From: JANRLT01 sp041736895
Lineage (GTDB): Bacteria; Planctomycetota; Planctomycetia; Pirellulales; JALHPA01
Assembly: GCA_041736895.1 (NCBI GenBank)
Contig: JBGSSS010000106.1
Span: 1 to 32,441 of the forward strand
DNA length: 32,441 nt
Direction of reading: 5' to 3'
Shown: one piece after another, positions 14,744-23,134 of the stretch
Layout: every line of letters starts with the position of its first letter
Numbering within the stretch: the stretch's first letter is position 1
Translations under genes and position numbers: made by a program
Notes under the pieces: generated by a model
The model's database searches: none
What the model was told of the DNA's origin: nothing
Seen by the model: the letters and a program-made list of their open reading frames with translations, nothing else

Positions 14744-17677
14744 TTAGCGGGTGGCCTCCTTTCCTGGCAGGGCTGACGTGGATTCACCGGCCTTCTCGGG
14801 GATCAGCGTCACGATGGCTGCGCGGTCCGCGGACAAGTAAGCCTTGGCCAGGGCTTGGATATCTTCCTTCGTCGTCTTCTTGTAGATCTCGGCCAACTGG
14901 CGGGCATCGTCGAGCAACTTCGGCTGGCTTTGGCACAAGCCCAGCACGCCCATCCAGTAACCGTTGCTGCGAACGGATGCCGAGACGTTGTTCAGGATCG
15001 GCTTGATTGCGCGGTCGAACTCGTCGTCGCTGATCGCTCCGTTGCGGAGGTCCTCGGCAATCGTCGTGACCAACTTGCCGATCTCGGTTGCTTGCTTCGG
15101 ATCGACGACCAACTCGGCCCCGATCATCCCGAAATCCTTGAGGGCCGAGCTTTCGAAGTTGTTAACACTCGGCGAGTAGGCCGCTCCGAGCTCTTCACGA
15201 ATCTTCAAACGCAGCCGGTCGCCCAGGATTTCGCTCAAGATACTGAGTTGGCAACTGCGGGCAAAGTTCTGAGCGTCGGCCGTCGGCCAGGCCACCACGA
15301 CCATCGAACGGAGCGTTTCGGCGGTGAAGCTAAAATTCTGAATCTGCGGCGTCTTGGGGAAGTTGACGACGCGGGCCTCCTTGTACTCCGGCTTCTGAGC
15401 ATCGCGTTCGGGCAACGTGCCGAATGTCTTGGCGGCCAGTTCAAGCACTTGATCGGGATCGACGTCGCCGACGATGGTGACTTCCATGTACCCGCTGCTG
15501 AGCGGCTTGGCGAGCCAAGCTTTCATCTCGTCGATCGTGCGGCTGCGGAGCGCTTCGCGATCCGGCGTTCCCCAGCGGGAATCTCCGCCGCGAAAGAATG
15601 ACGTCACATGGCGTTGAATCATCCCTTCGAGGCTGTGTTCCAACTGCGAGTAGAGACCGTCCGCCGACTTTTGGTAAATGTCGGCCGATTCTTGGCGGAA
15701 CGCCGGTTCGGTCAGGTACGCCATGCAGGTTTGCAACTGTGTTTCCAAGTCTTTTGTCGCACAGGGGCCGCCGAGGAGAAAGGCATCTTCGTCGATCACG
15801 AACTGCACATTCGTCTCCTTGCCCGCAAGCGCCCGGCAGAGCTCTTGGAGCGTGTGTTTCTTGACACCGCCACTGATGAAGTTCCCCTTGGTGAAGAGCG
15901 CGAGCCCTGGCTTGTCGTTGGGGGCTTCGAGCAGCCCGCCGCCGAAGCTGACGCCGACATTGGCCGAGTTCTTTTTGAAGTCCGTGCGCTTGATGTTGAG
16001 CCGCACATTGTTAGCAAAGGTCGCTTGAATCAGGCCGAGGTCTTCATGCGTCTTGCGGGCAACGATCTTGCCCGGCGTGCCGAAATCGGTGTAGGCCCAG
16101 GTGTTTTTCGCGGCGTCGGCGGGAGCGGCAACCGTCGTTTGGCTGCTGGCTTTGTAGGCGGCGACAAGCTGCGCCGCGATCGCGTCTTCGGCCGGTTTGT
16201 TGCTGCAGACCATGATGCGAATGTCGTCGTTTTTCCATTGAGCGCGGAAGGCTTCGCTGCAGACACGCTCGTCAATGGCGGCGAATATCTCCGGAGCCGT
16301 GGCCAACCCTTGAGCCGGGCTGAGGAAGACTTCGTTCTTGTGCAACGAATCGAGCAGCCCTTCGGCCAAGGCCACGGGGCTGCGCGTTTCGGCCTGGCTG
16401 ACCAGATTCGCGACGCTGGACATGAGCAGCTCTTTCACTTCTTGGTATTCCTTCTTGCTGAAGCCATGCTCGACAGCGCGGCGGATTTCGTTTTCTAGCA
16501 ACGCGGTTACTTCAAGCGCTTTGCTCGGTTCGCAATTCGCCGTGACGCTGGTCTCGCAGAAAATGAAGGACGAGACTTCGCGCCCCGCCCTGGCTGCGCT
16601 AAACAGTGCGCCGGGTGCCGCGGCCAGCTTCGCGAATCGCCGATTAAGCATCAGGTGCGGGAGAATTTCGGCGAGTTCCGTTTTTTGCTTGGCGAGCGTA
16701 TCAGCTTGCTTCTTGAGCAGCCGATAGTTGGCGATCGAGACGGTGGTTGACGAAGCGTCGCGGAGCGTCGCCCAGCGGGCGGTCACCCCTTGGCCGGTGG
16801 TGAGCTGGCCCAGATTCGGTTCGGCTCGCCCTGGCCCGCTGGCCGCAGCAGCGGCAAATTCCTGTTCGATGAGCGCCTGAATTTCATTCACTTTGACATC
16901 GCCCGTCACGACGAGCGTGGTTCGTTCCGGTCGATACCAGGCCTGGTAAAACTCGACAAACCGTTCGCGCGGCATCTTCGAAATACACTCGACTGTCCCG
17001 ATCGGAAAGCGCTGCGGGTAGAGCGTGTCGGGCATGGTGTACTCGTACGCGGCACGCAGGATGCGGAGACCCGATGTATCGCGCGTGCTCATTTCGCGCA
17101 AGATCACCCCGCGTTCTTTGTCGATTTCCTTGGCGTCCAAGTTCATACCATCGAGCACATCACGGAAGTATTGCATCACCACGGCGGTTTCATCAGCGCC
17201 GGCGCGTGGCAAATCCATTTCGTACGTTGTTTCGTCGAAGTTCGTGTGCGCGTTGTTGTGCGCGCCGAAATTCATGCCCAGCCGTTGAAAGATTTCGATT
17301 GTTTGGCCGGCGGGGAAGCGGCGCATCCCGTTGAACGCCATGTGTTCGAGGAAGTGCGCGATCCCTTGCTCGTTGGCTTGTTCGTACAACGAACCCACGG
17401 CGATCTGCATCCGCAGGCTCGCGCGGCCGGGCTGCGCCTTGGTGGGCATGATCGCGTAACGCAAACCGTTCGGCAGCGTTCCGTACGTCACACTCTCGTC
17501 GTGCGGCAGGTCGCTTCCCTCGTGCGGCCAGGCAACGGGTTTGACCGTTGCCGTTTCGCGGCTGCTCGCTGTAGCATTCGCTGGCAGAGAAGGAGCTAGA
17601 ACTTCGGCGGCGTGTCCGGGATGGAATCCGGCCGTCGCGAGAAGCATCAACAGGGCAGCAGGCAAAGAAATCTTCAT
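14744..17677 (-). CDS. exported M16-family zinc metalloprotease
   Basis: This 977-residue peptidase has a signal peptide (1-23, cleaved after HAA) and is of the pitrilysin/insulinase type with two fused M16 halves, as in the periplasmic PqqL-like proteins. The inverted zinc motif is HFLEH (His108, Glu111, His112), and the third ligand is Glu188 in KERG, 76 residues after His112, exactly as in the family. The second half contains inactive-type motifs such as EVTIVGDVDPD, and PEYKEARVVNFPKTPQIQ at the domain end. It probably degrades small peptides in the periplasm. It stands alone on the minus strand, with its own terminator-like hairpin. Confidence 0.93.
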   Translation of the reverse strand: MKISLPAALLMLLATAGFHPGHAAEVLAPSLPANATASSRETATVKPVAWPHEGSDLPHDESVTYGTLPNGLRYAIMPTKAQPGRASLRMQIAVGSLYEQANEQGIAHFLEHMAFNGMRRFPAGQTIEIFQRLGMNFGAHNNAHTNFDETTYEMDLPRAGADETAVVMQYFRDVLDGMNLDAKEIDKERGVILREMSTRDTSGLRILRAAYEYTMPDTLYPQRFPIGTVECISKMPRERFVEFYQAWYRPERTTLVVTGDVKVNEIQALIEQEFAAAAASGPGRAEPNLGQLTTGQGVTARWATLRDASSTTVSIANYRLLKKQADTLAKQKTELAEILPHLMLNRRFAKLAAAPGALFSAARAGREVSSFIFCETSVTANCEPSKALEVTALLENEIRRAVEHGFSKKEYQEVKELLMSSVANLVSQAETRSPVALAEGLLDSLHKNEVFLSPAQGLATAPEIFAAIDERVCSEAFRAQWKNDDIRIMVCSNKPAEDAIAAQLVAAYKASSQTTVAAPADAAKNTWAYTDFGTPGKIVARKTHEDLGLIQATFANNVRLNIKRTDFKKNSANVGVSFGGGLLEAPNDKPGLALFTKGNFISGGVKKHTLQELCRALAGKETNVQFVIDEDAFLLGGPCATKDLETQLQTCMAYLTEPAFRQESADIYQKSADGLYSQLEHSLEGMIQRHVTSFFRGGDSRWGTPDREALRSRTIDEMKAWLAKPLSSGYMEVTIVGDVDPDQVLELAAKTFGTLPERDAQKPEYKEARVVNFPKTPQIQNFSFTAETLRSMVVVAWPTADAQNFARSCQLSILSEILGDRLRLKIREELGAAYSPSVNNFESSALKDFGMIGAELVVDPKQATEIGKLVTTIAEDLRNGAISDDEFDRAIKPILNNVSASVRSNGYWMGVLGLCQSQPKLLDDARQLAEIYKKTTKEDIQALAKAYLSADRAAIVTLIPEKAGESTSALPGKEATR

Positions 17678-18090
17678 GATTGTAATGGGTGGGACCAGGT
17701 CCCTGGGTTGGGGGAGTAATCAGACCCCGTTACCGCGTTGATCCTTGGACGAAACACAGCAACGGACTTCATCCCCCAGCGATATTTCGGGAAAATTGCT
17801 ACAGAATATGTCCGGTGGAATTCGGCTTTTTCGCTCAGAAGCTTTTTGCTGATGAAGAAAATGTTCCAGGAAACTTTTTTATGCGACAACAGAAACCTAA
17901 TATTTCTGACACGTTTTCATCACCCGAAATTGCCCCTGTGACAGCACCCAAGTTCCGGTTGTAACCGTTGTAGGCACTTTGGCGTTGGTCCGCGGCGGTT
18001 TTCGCTGCGGCCGTGACATCTTCCTAGGCCATTCGCTCGAAGTCTGCGATAATAGAGAAACACGTCCTCCCTTGTGATCGTTTGACCTCG
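17678..18090. other. divergent intergenic region of 413 bases
   Basis: It separates the divergently transcribed M16 protease and FAD oxidoreductase genes and so should hold both promoters. Visible are a 13-base palindrome, GGGACCAGGTCCC (17691-17703), close to the protease start, and a GATAAT box at 18048-18053 without a clear -35. No gene was recognised. Confidence 0.5.
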
Positions 18091-19260
18091 ATGCAACTCC
18101 GTTCGTTCTTCGATGAATACGCTGATAGTTCGTTCGCACGCGGCATCGCGGGGCGATCTTACGCCATTATTGGCGGCGGATTTTATGGCTGTGTCATTGC
18201 CCTGTATCTGGATCATTTCGGCGGACGCGTGACGCTGTTCGAGTCGGACGACACGCTGCTGATGCGGGCGAGCTACAACAATCAGGCGCGCATCCACCAG
18301 GGTTATCACTACCCGCGGAGCATGATCACCGGCGTGCGGTGCGTGGCGAATTTTCAGAAGTTCTGCCAAATCTTTGCATCGAGCGTCTACCGCGATTTCG
18401 TGAAGCTCTACGGAATTGCTCGGCGAGATAGTCTGGTCAGCGCCGCGCAGTTTCAGACTTTTTGCGAGCGAATCGGCGCACCATTGAAAACCGCGCCAAA
18501 GAAGTATCGCCAATACTTCGATCCCGAACTGGTCGAAGAAGTATTCGAGACGCAAGAGTACGCATTCGACGCCGTGAAGCTCCGGCAGATGCTGCTCGGC
18601 GAATTTGAAACGAGCCGCGTGGCGTTGCGTTACTCCACTCGGGTCGAGCGTCTAAGCCAGCGCGCCGATGGCCGAATCGCGGTCGAGTTGTTTGCCGGCG
18701 GCGAACAATTGGCGGACGAAGTTTTTGCCTGCGGCTATTCGCAGTTGAACACGCTTCTGCGACGGTCGGCACTGCCGCTCTTGCCGCTCAAGCATGAGGT
18801 CGCCGAGATGTCCCTCGTGCGCGTGCCGCGCGAGTTGCAAGAACTCGGCATCACGATCATGGACGGGCCGTACTTTTCGCTGATGCCGTTTCCGGCCGAG
18901 CAGTTGCATAGCTTCAGCCATGTGCGCTACACGCCGCATGAGTCGTGGCAGGATGCACTCCTTGACCGCGATCCCGAACGCTACATGCAGGCGCAGACAA
19001 TCCGCAGCAATTTCGTCAAAATGCGGCAAGATGCGTTGCGGTATGTTCCCTTGGTGCGCGGCTGCGAGTACGTTCGTTCGCTGGTGCAAACCAAAACGGT
19101 CCTCACGCGCAACGAGCGCAACGACGGCCGCCCGATCTTGCTCCGCCGCAACTACGCGTACCCCGGATTAAATTTGGTGCTGGGCGGAAAGATCGACAAC
19201 ATTTTTGATGTGTGTCAGGCGATGGCGACGTCACCGCACGCTATGACAGCGAATTCATGA
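18091..19260 (+). CDS. FAD-dependent oxidoreductase of a glycan gene cluster
   Basis: This 389-residue protein has an N-terminal Rossmann motif YAIIGGGFYGCVIALYL (GxGxxG at Gly28, 30, 33) and Glu51 at the end of the second strand for the FAD ribose. A DAO-type fold is suggested by the early ARIHQGYHYPRS segment. It should use FAD to oxidise an unknown small substrate, or isomerise it like UDP-galactopyranose mutase. I chose ATG 18091, as the frame upstream offers only a TTG codon three codons earlier. A 157-base gap with a family E repeat separates it from the glycosyltransferase cluster that follows, so shared function is plausible but not proven. Confidence 0.8.
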   Translation: MQLRSFFDEYADSSFARGIAGRSYAIIGGGFYGCVIALYLDHFGGRVTLFESDDTLLMRASYNNQARIHQGYHYPRSMITGVRCVANFQKFCQIFASSVYRDFVKLYGIARRDSLVSAAQFQTFCERIGAPLKTAPKKYRQYFDPELVEEVFETQEYAFDAVKLRQMLLGEFETSRVALRYSTRVERLSQRADGRIAVELFAGGEQLADEVFACGYSQLNTLLRRSALPLLPLKHEVAEMSLVRVPRELQELGITIMDGPYFSLMPFPAEQLHSFSHVRYTPHESWQDALLDRDPERYMQAQTIRSNFVKMRQDALRYVPLVRGCEYVRSLVQTKTVLTRNERNDGRPILLRRNYAYPGLNLVLGGKIDNIFDVCQAMATSPHAMTANS

Positions 19261-19302
19261 GAGGATCGCACGCATCATTTTCCTGATTTCAGAAAAAACT
19301 GT

Positions 19303-19348
19303 TTCAGCGCCAACCCAAGCCTGCGGATGGTATGCCCATCCGTAGGAG
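19303..19348 (+). repeat. hairpin repeat family E, copy 2
   Basis: Identical 17-base leader TTCAGCGCCAACCCAAG. The 11-bp stem (19320-19330 with 19336-19346) has one C-to-T change in the right arm, which turns a G-C pair into a G-T wobble. It lies 42 bases after the oxidoreductase stop and upstream of the glycosyltransferase gene. Confidence 0.9.
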
Positions 19349-19417
19349 AAGCTCGATTTCCAAGCTGAAAAGCCATTTGCATTTCGTCCTTTTTTTGCCC
19401 GCATTAGGTCGCCGCTT

Positions 19418-20395
19418 ATGCAATCCGATACGATGATCGGCATCGCCATCGTGGTCCGCAACGACGCCGCCATCCTGCGCGAAGTCGTGACGGAGTTGAC
19501 CGCGCTGTTGAGCCGCGAATATGCGTTTTATGAAATTCTGTTCGTCGATTTGGCCTCCGAGGACGAAACGGTCGCGGTGTTGCGGGACTTGATGAAGAGC
19601 TACCCCAACCTGCGGCTGATCCGACTGTCGAATTGCCACGATACCGAAATCGGGATCTCCGCCGCGCTGAATCACACGATCGGGGATTACTGCATCTTGA
19701 TGGACCCGTACTTGGATTCTCCCAATGATGTGCTGCGGCTGATCGAGGCGGCCACGCCCGAGACCGAGATGGTGATCGCGCGGCGCCAGGGGGGGCCGAC
19801 GCAGCGCTGGGGCCGAAGCATGTATTACAAACTGGCGAGCAAGCTCCTGGGCCGAAAGCTGAATCCCGAGGAGTCGGACTTTCGGCTGCTGACGCGCAAG
19901 GCGGTGAACGCGATTTGCAAGATGAAGGATCGCCGCCGGCACGTCCGTTATTTTTCCGAACTGCTCGGCTTTCGCAAGGTCGTGATCGATTGCCAAGTCT
20001 CCCCCCGCGCGGAACAATTTCATCGCCGCAGCGGTGTCGTGCGAGGCATTCGCCGGTCGCTGGATCTGGTGATCTCGAACTCGGCCGCGCCGTTGCGCTT
20101 CGCCGCGGGGTTGGGGCTCTTGGCGAGTTTCTTCAACCTGCTGTACTTGGGCTATGTCTTGATGATTGCGCTTTTTAAGCAACAGATCGCCGAAGGCTGG
20201 CTGACGACGTCGGTCGTGTTGAGTACGATGTTTTTCTGCTTGTTCATCATTATGTCGGTGCTGTCGGAGTACGTCGCGCGGATTTTGGAAGAGACCAAGG
20301 ATCGGCCGCTGTATTTCATCGAGTATCAAGAACAGAGTTCGGTTAGCACGATCAACGATCGTCAACTCCTCAACGTCGTCGAGGCCGATTCATGA
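19418..20395 (+). CDS. GT2 glycosyltransferase with C-terminal membrane helices
   Basis: This 325-residue protein is of the DPM1/GtrB-like family, which moves a sugar to a polyprenyl phosphate at the membrane. The GT-A domain has IGIAIVVRNDAAILREVV and a nucleotide-sugar site that is atypical: VDLASED in place of the usual VDDGSxD, and MDPYLD for the DxD region. SDFRLLTRKAV and RWGRSMYYKLASKLLG are typical of the family. Two helices (about 231-254 and 267-290) anchor it. The stop overlaps the next gene by ATGA (20392-20395), implying translational coupling. It is the first gene of the tight four-gene cluster. The donor sugar is unknown, and the altered acidic motifs might affect donor binding. 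Confidence 0.88.
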   Translation: MQSDTMIGIAIVVRNDAAILREVVTELTALLSREYAFYEILFVDLASEDETVAVLRDLMKSYPNLRLIRLSNCHDTEIGISAALNHTIGDYCILMDPYLDSPNDVLRLIEAATPETEMVIARRQGGPTQRWGRSMYYKLASKLLGRKLNPEESDFRLLTRKAVNAICKMKDRRRHVRYFSELLGFRKVVIDCQVSPRAEQFHRRSGVVRGIRRSLDLVISNSAAPLRFAAGLGLLASFFNLLYLGYVLMIALFKQQIAEGWLTTSVVLSTMFFCLFIIMSVLSEYVARILEETKDRPLYFIEYQEQSSVSTINDRQLLNVVEADS

Positions 20396-21159
20396 GTTCG
20401 GGTTTAATCGGGGCCACGGGTTTTGTCGGCGGGACACTGCTGCGGCAGCGCTCGTTCGACCAAGAATACCATTCGCGCAACATTCAAGAAATCGCAGGAC
20501 GCGAGTTCGAGTTGCTCGTCTGCGCCGGCGCGCCGGCCGAAAAATGGAAAGCCAACAAAGAACCAGCCGCCGACCGCGAGAATCTGCGAAAGCTGAAAGA
20601 CGCGCTCAAACAATGCCGCGCGCAGAAGTTCGTGCTGATTTCCACCGTCGATGTCTACCGCGAGCCGCGGGACGTCGATGAAAATACCGTTCCGCCGCGC
20701 GAGAACTTGCAGCCCTATGGGCTGCATCGTTTGGAACTCGAAGATTTCGCCGCCGAGACATTTCCCGGGGCATGTATCATTCGCCTGCCGGCGCTGTTTG
20801 GCGAGGGTTTGAAGAAAAACTTCCTCTACGATTTGCTGCACGACAATTGTCTCGACTGGACCGATCACCGCAGCGAGTTTCAGTTTTACGATCTCTCGCG
20901 GTTGTGGAGCGATATTGAAAACTCATTAAAGGCCAAGCTCTCGCTGGTCAACTTTGCGACGGCCCCGATCCTGGTCGCGGAGATCGCGCGGCGCTGCTTC
21001 GAGCGCGAGTTCACCAACACGACGGCCAATGGGCCGGTGCGCTACGATATGCGCACGATTCATGACGCCGCCCTGGGCGGGAGCGGCGGATATCTTTATG
21101 ATGCGGACGAAGCGTACACCCGGATTCGTCAGTTTGTTCAATCTCAACTCCCGAAGTAA
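20392..21159 (+). CDS. NAD(P)-dependent epimerase/dehydratase-like SDR protein with altered active site
   Basis: This 255-residue protein begins with the Rossmann motif GLIGATGFVGGTLL (4-17) of extended short-chain dehydrogenases. It has the ISTVDVY stretch (Ser84 and Thr85 near the catalytic position) and RLPALFGEG, as in nucleotide-sugar epimerases. The catalytic YxxxK is changed to YGLHR (Tyr109, Arg113), so the chemistry may differ from ordinary epimerases, or the protein may be reductase-like or inactive. It is shorter than typical extended SDRs (about 310). The start overlaps the upstream stop; seven bases separate its stop from the TIM-barrel gene. Its likely job is to modify a nucleotide sugar for the cluster. 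Confidence 0.82.
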   Translation: MSSGLIGATGFVGGTLLRQRSFDQEYHSRNIQEIAGREFELLVCAGAPAEKWKANKEPAADRENLRKLKDALKQCRAQKFVLISTVDVYREPRDVDENTVPPRENLQPYGLHRLELEDFAAETFPGACIIRLPALFGEGLKKNFLYDLLHDNCLDWTDHRSEFQFYDLSRLWSDIENSLKAKLSLVNFATAPILVAEIARRCFEREFTNTTANGPVRYDMRTIHDAALGGSGGYLYDADEAYTRIRQFVQSQLPK

Positions 21160-21166
21160 CCGCCGC

Positions 21167-21988
21167 ATGTTGCAAGCCGCTATCTCGAATATTGCCTGGG
21201 ACCCAAGCCAGGATGCTGAAGTCGCCGAACTCTTGCACGAGTTTGGCATCCGCGCAATCGAATGCGCGCCCACGAAGTATTTTCCAAAACCGCTCGAAGC
21301 CACGCCCGAGGAAATTGATCGCGTGCGCCAAGCGTGGCAAGATCGCGGCATTAGCATCGTCGCGATGCAGGCGTTGCTCTTCGGCCAGCCGCAGTTGCAG
21401 CTTCTCAAGACGCCCGAATCACGCAAAGAATGCGTTGACTACACGGCCGGCATCTTGCGGCTTGGCGCGCGATTGGGCGCGAAGCGTTATGTCTTCGGCT
21501 CGCCGAAGAATCGCGATTCGCGTGAACTCAGCGCGGAGCACATCGCCCGCGAGTCCTTGGCGGCGTGGCAAGAACTCGCCCGTGTCGCGGCCGAGTTGGG
21601 CATCGTGTTTTGCTTGGAACCGAATCCCGCGGCGTATGATTGCAACTTTGTCTTGCTGACAACCGAGGCGTTTGACGAAGCTGAGCGCGTCAAGTCCGCT
21701 GGTTTCGGGATCAACCTCGACACGGGCATCATGCTGCTCAACGGCGAAGACCCGGCGGTGACGATTCCGCGTGTCATTTCGCAAGTCCAGCACGTCCACA
21801 TCTCGGAACCGTCGCTGGCACCCGTTGGCCGCGATGTTATCAATCACAAACTCATCGCGAGTCTGCTCCGCGAGCATGGCTACGATGGGCATGTCTCGAT
21901 CGAGATGCGTTCGGCCCCCGAAAATGAACAGAACCTGACTCAGTTGCGCACGGCTTGTCATGTGTTGCGTGATTTCTACTTGGAGTAA
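21167..21988 (+). CDS. sugar phosphate isomerase/epimerase, xylose-isomerase-like TIM barrel
   Basis: This 273-residue protein has the AP-endonuclease-2 / xylose-isomerase TIM-barrel pattern. Visible are LLHEFGIRAIECAPTKYF near the N-terminus, YVFGSPKNR, VFCLEPNPAAYDCNF with a metal-ligand Glu, GFGINLDTGIMLLNGED, HVHISEPS and VSIEMRS. It should be a metal-dependent sugar isomerase or epimerase in the cytoplasm, feeding the glycan cluster. Start ATG 21167 lies seven bases after the stop of the SDR gene, and a longer in-frame extension overlapping that gene is rejected. The following gene starts three bases after its stop. Confidence 0.85.
   Translation: MLQAAISNIAWDPSQDAEVAELLHEFGIRAIECAPTKYFPKPLEATPEEIDRVRQAWQDRGISIVAMQALLFGQPQLQLLKTPESRKECVDYTAGILRLGARLGAKRYVFGSPKNRDSRELSAEHIARESLAAWQELARVAAELGIVFCLEPNPAAYDCNFVLLTTEAFDEAERVKSAGFGINLDTGIMLLNGEDPAVTIPRVISQVQHVHISEPSLAPVGRDVINHKLIASLLREHGYDGHVSIEMRSAPENEQNLTQLRTACHVLRDFYLE
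21982..21985 (+). promoter_or_regulatory. Shine-Dalgarno that supports a GTG start
   Basis: GGAG at 21982-21985 lies inside the end of the isomerase gene, six bases before the GTG at 21992. It is one of the few clear ribosome-binding sites in the window and decides the GTG start of the glycosyltransferase. Confidence 0.6.
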
Positions 21989-21991
21989 GCC

Positions 21992-22822
21992 GTGCCGCCA
22001 CAAATTTCAAATTCGCAACTTTCAGATCAGCAACTTTCGGATCAACACTGGCAAGTCCCCGAATTTCGTCAGGACGTTTACTTTGCCAAACAGCACAAAT
22101 ACTGCGTCGTGATTCCGGTCATCAACGAAGGCGAGCGAATTCGGCGTTTGCTGCGCAGCATGGCTGAGCTGCGCGTCGCCGAGCAAGCCGACATCATCCT
22201 GATCGACGGCGGCAGCAAAGACGGCTCGCTCGCCGAAGACTTCTTGCGCAGCGTCAATGTCCGCGCGCTGCTCACCAAGACCGGCCCCGGCAAACTCAGC
22301 GCGCAGCTCCGCTGTGCCTACGCTTACGCGCTGCGTGAAGGATACGACGGAATTGTCACCATCGACGGCAACGACAAGGACGATCCGGCGACGATTCCGG
22401 ACTTTATCCGCGCCCTCGAAGAAGGCTGGGATTTCTTGCAGGCTTCGCGCTTTATCCCTGGCGGCGTCGCCGATAATACACCGCTTTCGCGCTGGATCGC
22501 AATTCGCGTGATTCACGCGCCGTTGCTCTCGCTCGCGTCGGGCTTTCATTGGACCGATACAACGCAGGGCTATCGAGCCTATAGCCGCAAGATGCTGCTG
22601 GATCCCGCGGTTCTGCCGTTTCGTGACATCTTCATGCGTTACGAACTGCTGGCCTATCTCTCGTATCGCGTCCCGCGGCTCAAGTACCGCGTCAAGGAAT
22701 TGCCCACGACGCGCCGCTACCCGCGCGATGAAGCGATCCCGACGAAGATCAGCGGCCTGCGCGGGAATTGGGACGTGCTCAAGACGCTCTTCGCGGCGTG
22801 CTTGGGGAAGTTTAATCCGTGA
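21992..22822 (+). CDS. GT2 glycosyltransferase
   Basis: This 276-residue glycosyltransferase family 2 protein has no membrane helices. The GT-A fold is shown by YCVVIPVINEGERIRRLL, then IILIDGGSKDGS, and the donor-metal site TIDGNDKDDP. It also has the TTQGYRAYSRKML region seen in dolichyl-phosphate-mannose synthase relatives. It would transfer a sugar from an activated donor to a lipid or glycan acceptor. GTG start, with a Shine-Dalgarno six bases upstream. The N-terminus holds a short duplication (QLSDQQLSDQ) from a tandem 15-base repeat at about 22016-22045. It is the last gene of the plus-strand cluster. Confidence 0.88.
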   Translation: MPPQISNSQLSDQQLSDQHWQVPEFRQDVYFAKQHKYCVVIPVINEGERIRRLLRSMAELRVAEQADIILIDGGSKDGSLAEDFLRSVNVRALLTKTGPGKLSAQLRCAYAYALREGYDGIVTIDGNDKDDPATIPDFIRALEEGWDFLQASRFIPGGVADNTPLSRWIAIRVIHAPLLSLASGFHWTDTTQGYRAYSRKMLLDPAVLPFRDIFMRYELLAYLSYRVPRLKYRVKELPTTRRYPRDEAIPTKISGLRGNWDVLKTLFAACLGKFNP

Positions 22823-22840
22823 ATCACGCGGTGACTGCTC

Positions 22841-23032
22841 TCAATCCGGCGGCGCGATACTGAGAATTGCCCAGGCCAGCATCGCTAAGAACACCACCAA
22901 GCCGATCACCGCGGCGAGCCCGAGATAGCGAAAGAGTTTGCCCGCGAAGATCGGCTGCTCGTCTTCCGGCAGCGGCGGACGTTCCGGAGGTTGAAGCGGC
23001 TCTTGCGTCTCCGGCGATTCGTAGGGGTTCAT
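22841..23032 (-). CDS. small membrane protein beginning MNPYESPE
   Basis: A 63-residue protein with a proline- and glutamate-rich N-terminal half, then one hydrophobic helix (about 36-58, LGLAAVIGLVVFLAMLAWAIL). The opening MNPYESP is a recurrent signature of small membrane proteins in planctomycetes as I recall, which argues for a real gene. It lies downstream of sucD on the same strand, beyond a repeat doublet. Function unknown. Confidence 0.7.
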   Translation of the reverse strand: MNPYESPETQEPLQPPERPPLPEDEQPIFAGKLFRYLGLAAVIGLVVFLAMLAWAILSIAPPD

Positions 23033-23062
23033 TGTATTAATGCGCGCGGCCGAAAATAAACT

Positions 23063-23132
23063 GTAGCCAAGGTCGTAAGACCTTGGATGTCCCGCAGTGC
23101 GCTAAGATCTGAAGTCTCACGACTTCAGCTAC
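23063..23132. repeat. REP-like inverted hairpin doublet, family F
   Basis: GTAG plus CCAAGGTC-GTAA-GACCTTGG (23063-23086) and CTGAAGTC-TCAC-GACTTCAG plus CTAC (23109-23132). Both stems are perfect 8-bp matches with 4-base loops, and GTAG marks both outer feet. The two stems have different sequences, unlike families B and C. It starts two bases beyond the sucD stop codon. Confidence 0.85.
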
Positions 23133-23134
23133 AA

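Noticed and set aside
15608..16498. 296-codon antisense frame inside the M16 protease gene
   Set aside because: It mirrors the codon bias of the protease; no motif or start signal supports it.
17689..17964. Short plus-strand frame in the divergent region
   Set aside because: Composition is random-like and its start lies in a palindrome close to the protease start; it is intergenic.
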